DNA of 64,000 bases, taken from the NCBI RefSeq assembly GCF_032813545.1, contig NZ_CP136520.1, positions 3,032,001-3,096,000 of the forward strand. The letters run 5' to 3'. A program made the position numbers and the translations under genes. The notes beneath the pieces are model-generated. The model did not search any database, was not told where the DNA came from, and was given only the letters and a program-made list of their open reading frames with translations. The DNA is from Nodosilinea sp. E11 (GTDB lineage: Bacteria; Cyanobacteriota; Cyanobacteriia; Phormidesmidales; Phormidesmidaceae). This document shows, one piece after another, positions 63,509-64,000 of this stretch (position 1 is the stretch's first letter; the number at the start of each line of letters is the position of its first letter).

Positions 63509-63739
63509 TATATATTAAGTGTCAGATCTGCTTGATAGGACTCTACATTTTCTGCATTATCTAGCGGTTTTACAGGATGAAACCCGAATTTAAGGAATTA
63601 AACAGAGTATTTGCTGGATAAGCCCGAGTTTTCGGTGTTTTATCCGGTAGATCTGATAGTTGATTCTAAAGATTGGGTTGCTTATCCGTCAAAAGTGCTG
63701 GATAACACTTTTTATATCGGGGTTAGCCAACATCTACCT
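63460..63739 (-). other. Putative attI region between the cassette and the integrase relic
   Basis: Contains the insertion-point heptamer GTTAGAT (63508-63502, minus strand) and a second near-match GTTAGAG (63494-63488) 14 bases further in. Multiple integrase-binding repeats are typical of attI sites, but the second site lies on the cassette side. The region is AT-rich and should carry the cassette promoter. A frame on the plus strand is open from TTG 63611 into the integrase start but its N-terminal 43 codons look non-coding. Confidence 0.5.
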
Positions 63740-63866
63740 ATGTCACCATCTCAACCGCCGCGTTTGCTTGACCAGGTTCGAGAGTCCATTCGACTCAAAC
63801 ATGTTCTACACCCATGTGCTTAATCGAGGGGGCAGAGGTGTCAAGAGTCCGTTAGATATCGGCTAG
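63740..63866 (+). pseudogene. intI: Integron integrase relic with internal deletion
   Basis: ATG 63740 begins MSPSQPPRLLDQVRESIRLKH, the start of the SAM-like N-terminal domain of IntI-type tyrosine recombinases. At 63800-63803 (CATG) the reading jumps. In the +1 frame the sequence continues FYTHVLNRGGRGVKSPLD-IG and stops at TAG 63866. This is the end of IntI, including the catalytic Tyr of the (I/F)YTHVLNRG motif. About 270 internal residues (Arg boxes I and II, the His residues and the IntI-specific patch) are missing. The protein cannot be active. The match of both termini to one family makes the identification strong despite the short length. Confidence 0.85.
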
Positions 63867-63913
63867 GCAATACGGTTGAACCCCCCGGCAAGTTCTTGTA
63901 GGGTAATGTTTGC

Positions 63914-63974
63914 GGGGAATGATTCTAGGCGGGGAAGAGAGAGGTTGCCGCCTCTCCAATCCCCTAATCATCCC
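63914..63974. other. Long nested hairpin downstream of the integrase relic
   Basis: GGGGAATGATT (63914-63924) pairs with AATCATCCC (63966-63974) with one bulged A. Inside, GGGGA pairs with TCCCC and GAGAGG with CCTCTC. The 61-nt structure could be an old transcription terminator of intI or a repeat. No GTTRRRY/RYYYAAC pair frames it closely, so I do not call it attC. Confidence 0.35.
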
Positions 63975-64000
63975 AACTTAGGTTAGGTAAGCTGCGATGA

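Noticed and set aside
63869..63988. Second attC formed by GTTGAAC and GTTAGGT around the hairpin at 63914
   Set aside because: The left heptamer does not fit RYYYAAC, the flanks do not pair, and the position behind the integrase 3' end is wrong for a cassette.
1..64000. rRNA, tRNA, tmRNA or RNase P RNA genes
   Set aside because: No conserved sequence blocks of these RNAs were noticed by eye; a covariance scan could still find one.

Overview
The window comes from a cyanobacterium, most likely a filamentous Leptolyngbya/Nodosilinea/Phormidium-like lineage. The octamer GCGATCGC (HIP1) recurs throughout. A phycobilisome rod-core linker (CpcG), pix-type phototaxis receptors and several cyanobacterial short tandem and palindromic repeat families are present. 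No rRNA, tRNA or CRISPR array was seen. Base composition is GC-rich in most genes, and visibly AT-richer in a few intergenic regions and in the last gene (62.2-63.5 kb).

Layout. 0-8.5 kb: the tail of a probable PNPase gene, tpiA, three pentapeptide-repeat genes, a MITE-like element, ruvB and small hypotheticals. 9.1-19.5 kb: a cellulose synthase operon in the order outer-membrane barrel, TPR protein, bcsZ (GH8), bcsB, bcsA with a PilZ domain. The TPR part and the barrel of a BcsC-type exporter appear to be separate, translationally coupled genes. 20.3-39.7 kb: two consecutive pix/pil-type chemotaxis clusters, each with a PatA-like regulator, CheY, CheW, an MCP with GAF domains and a hybrid CheA. 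The first receptor has two cyanobacteriochrome-like GAF domains with Cys-His motifs, one of them also DXCF. The second receptor has lost the canonical cysteine. 39.9-58.8 kb: mostly housekeeping and metabolic genes (chelatase-like protein, NurA, fumC, cpcG, glgB, a GT39-type membrane glycosyltransferase, U32 peptidase, a PRK paralogue, an M23 peptidase, a GltS-type symporter), plus a 44-codon gene at 56567-56701.

58.9-64 kb is the most unusual part. A UvrD-type helicase gene is preceded by a PD-(D/E)XK/DUF3782-like gene, and before that by a duplicated, truncated copy of the helicase 5' end. Next comes what reads as a decayed chromosomal integron. A single AT-rich cassette (419-aa protein of unknown function, minus strand) is bounded on both sides by the same core heptamer GTTAGAT. 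It ends in an 86-bp attC-like hairpin 8 bp past the stop codon. It lies divergent from a relic of an integron integrase that keeps only its first ~20 and last ~22 residues. This is the best candidate for a previously undescribed system.

How the genes work together. The bcs genes make and export a beta-glucan under likely c-di-GMP control through the PilZ domain of BcsA. The pix/pil clusters are the light/chemo-sensory input for type IV pilus motility. Cellulose and motility clusters lying next to each other fit a surface-attachment and phototaxis lifestyle, but a regulatory link between them is inference.
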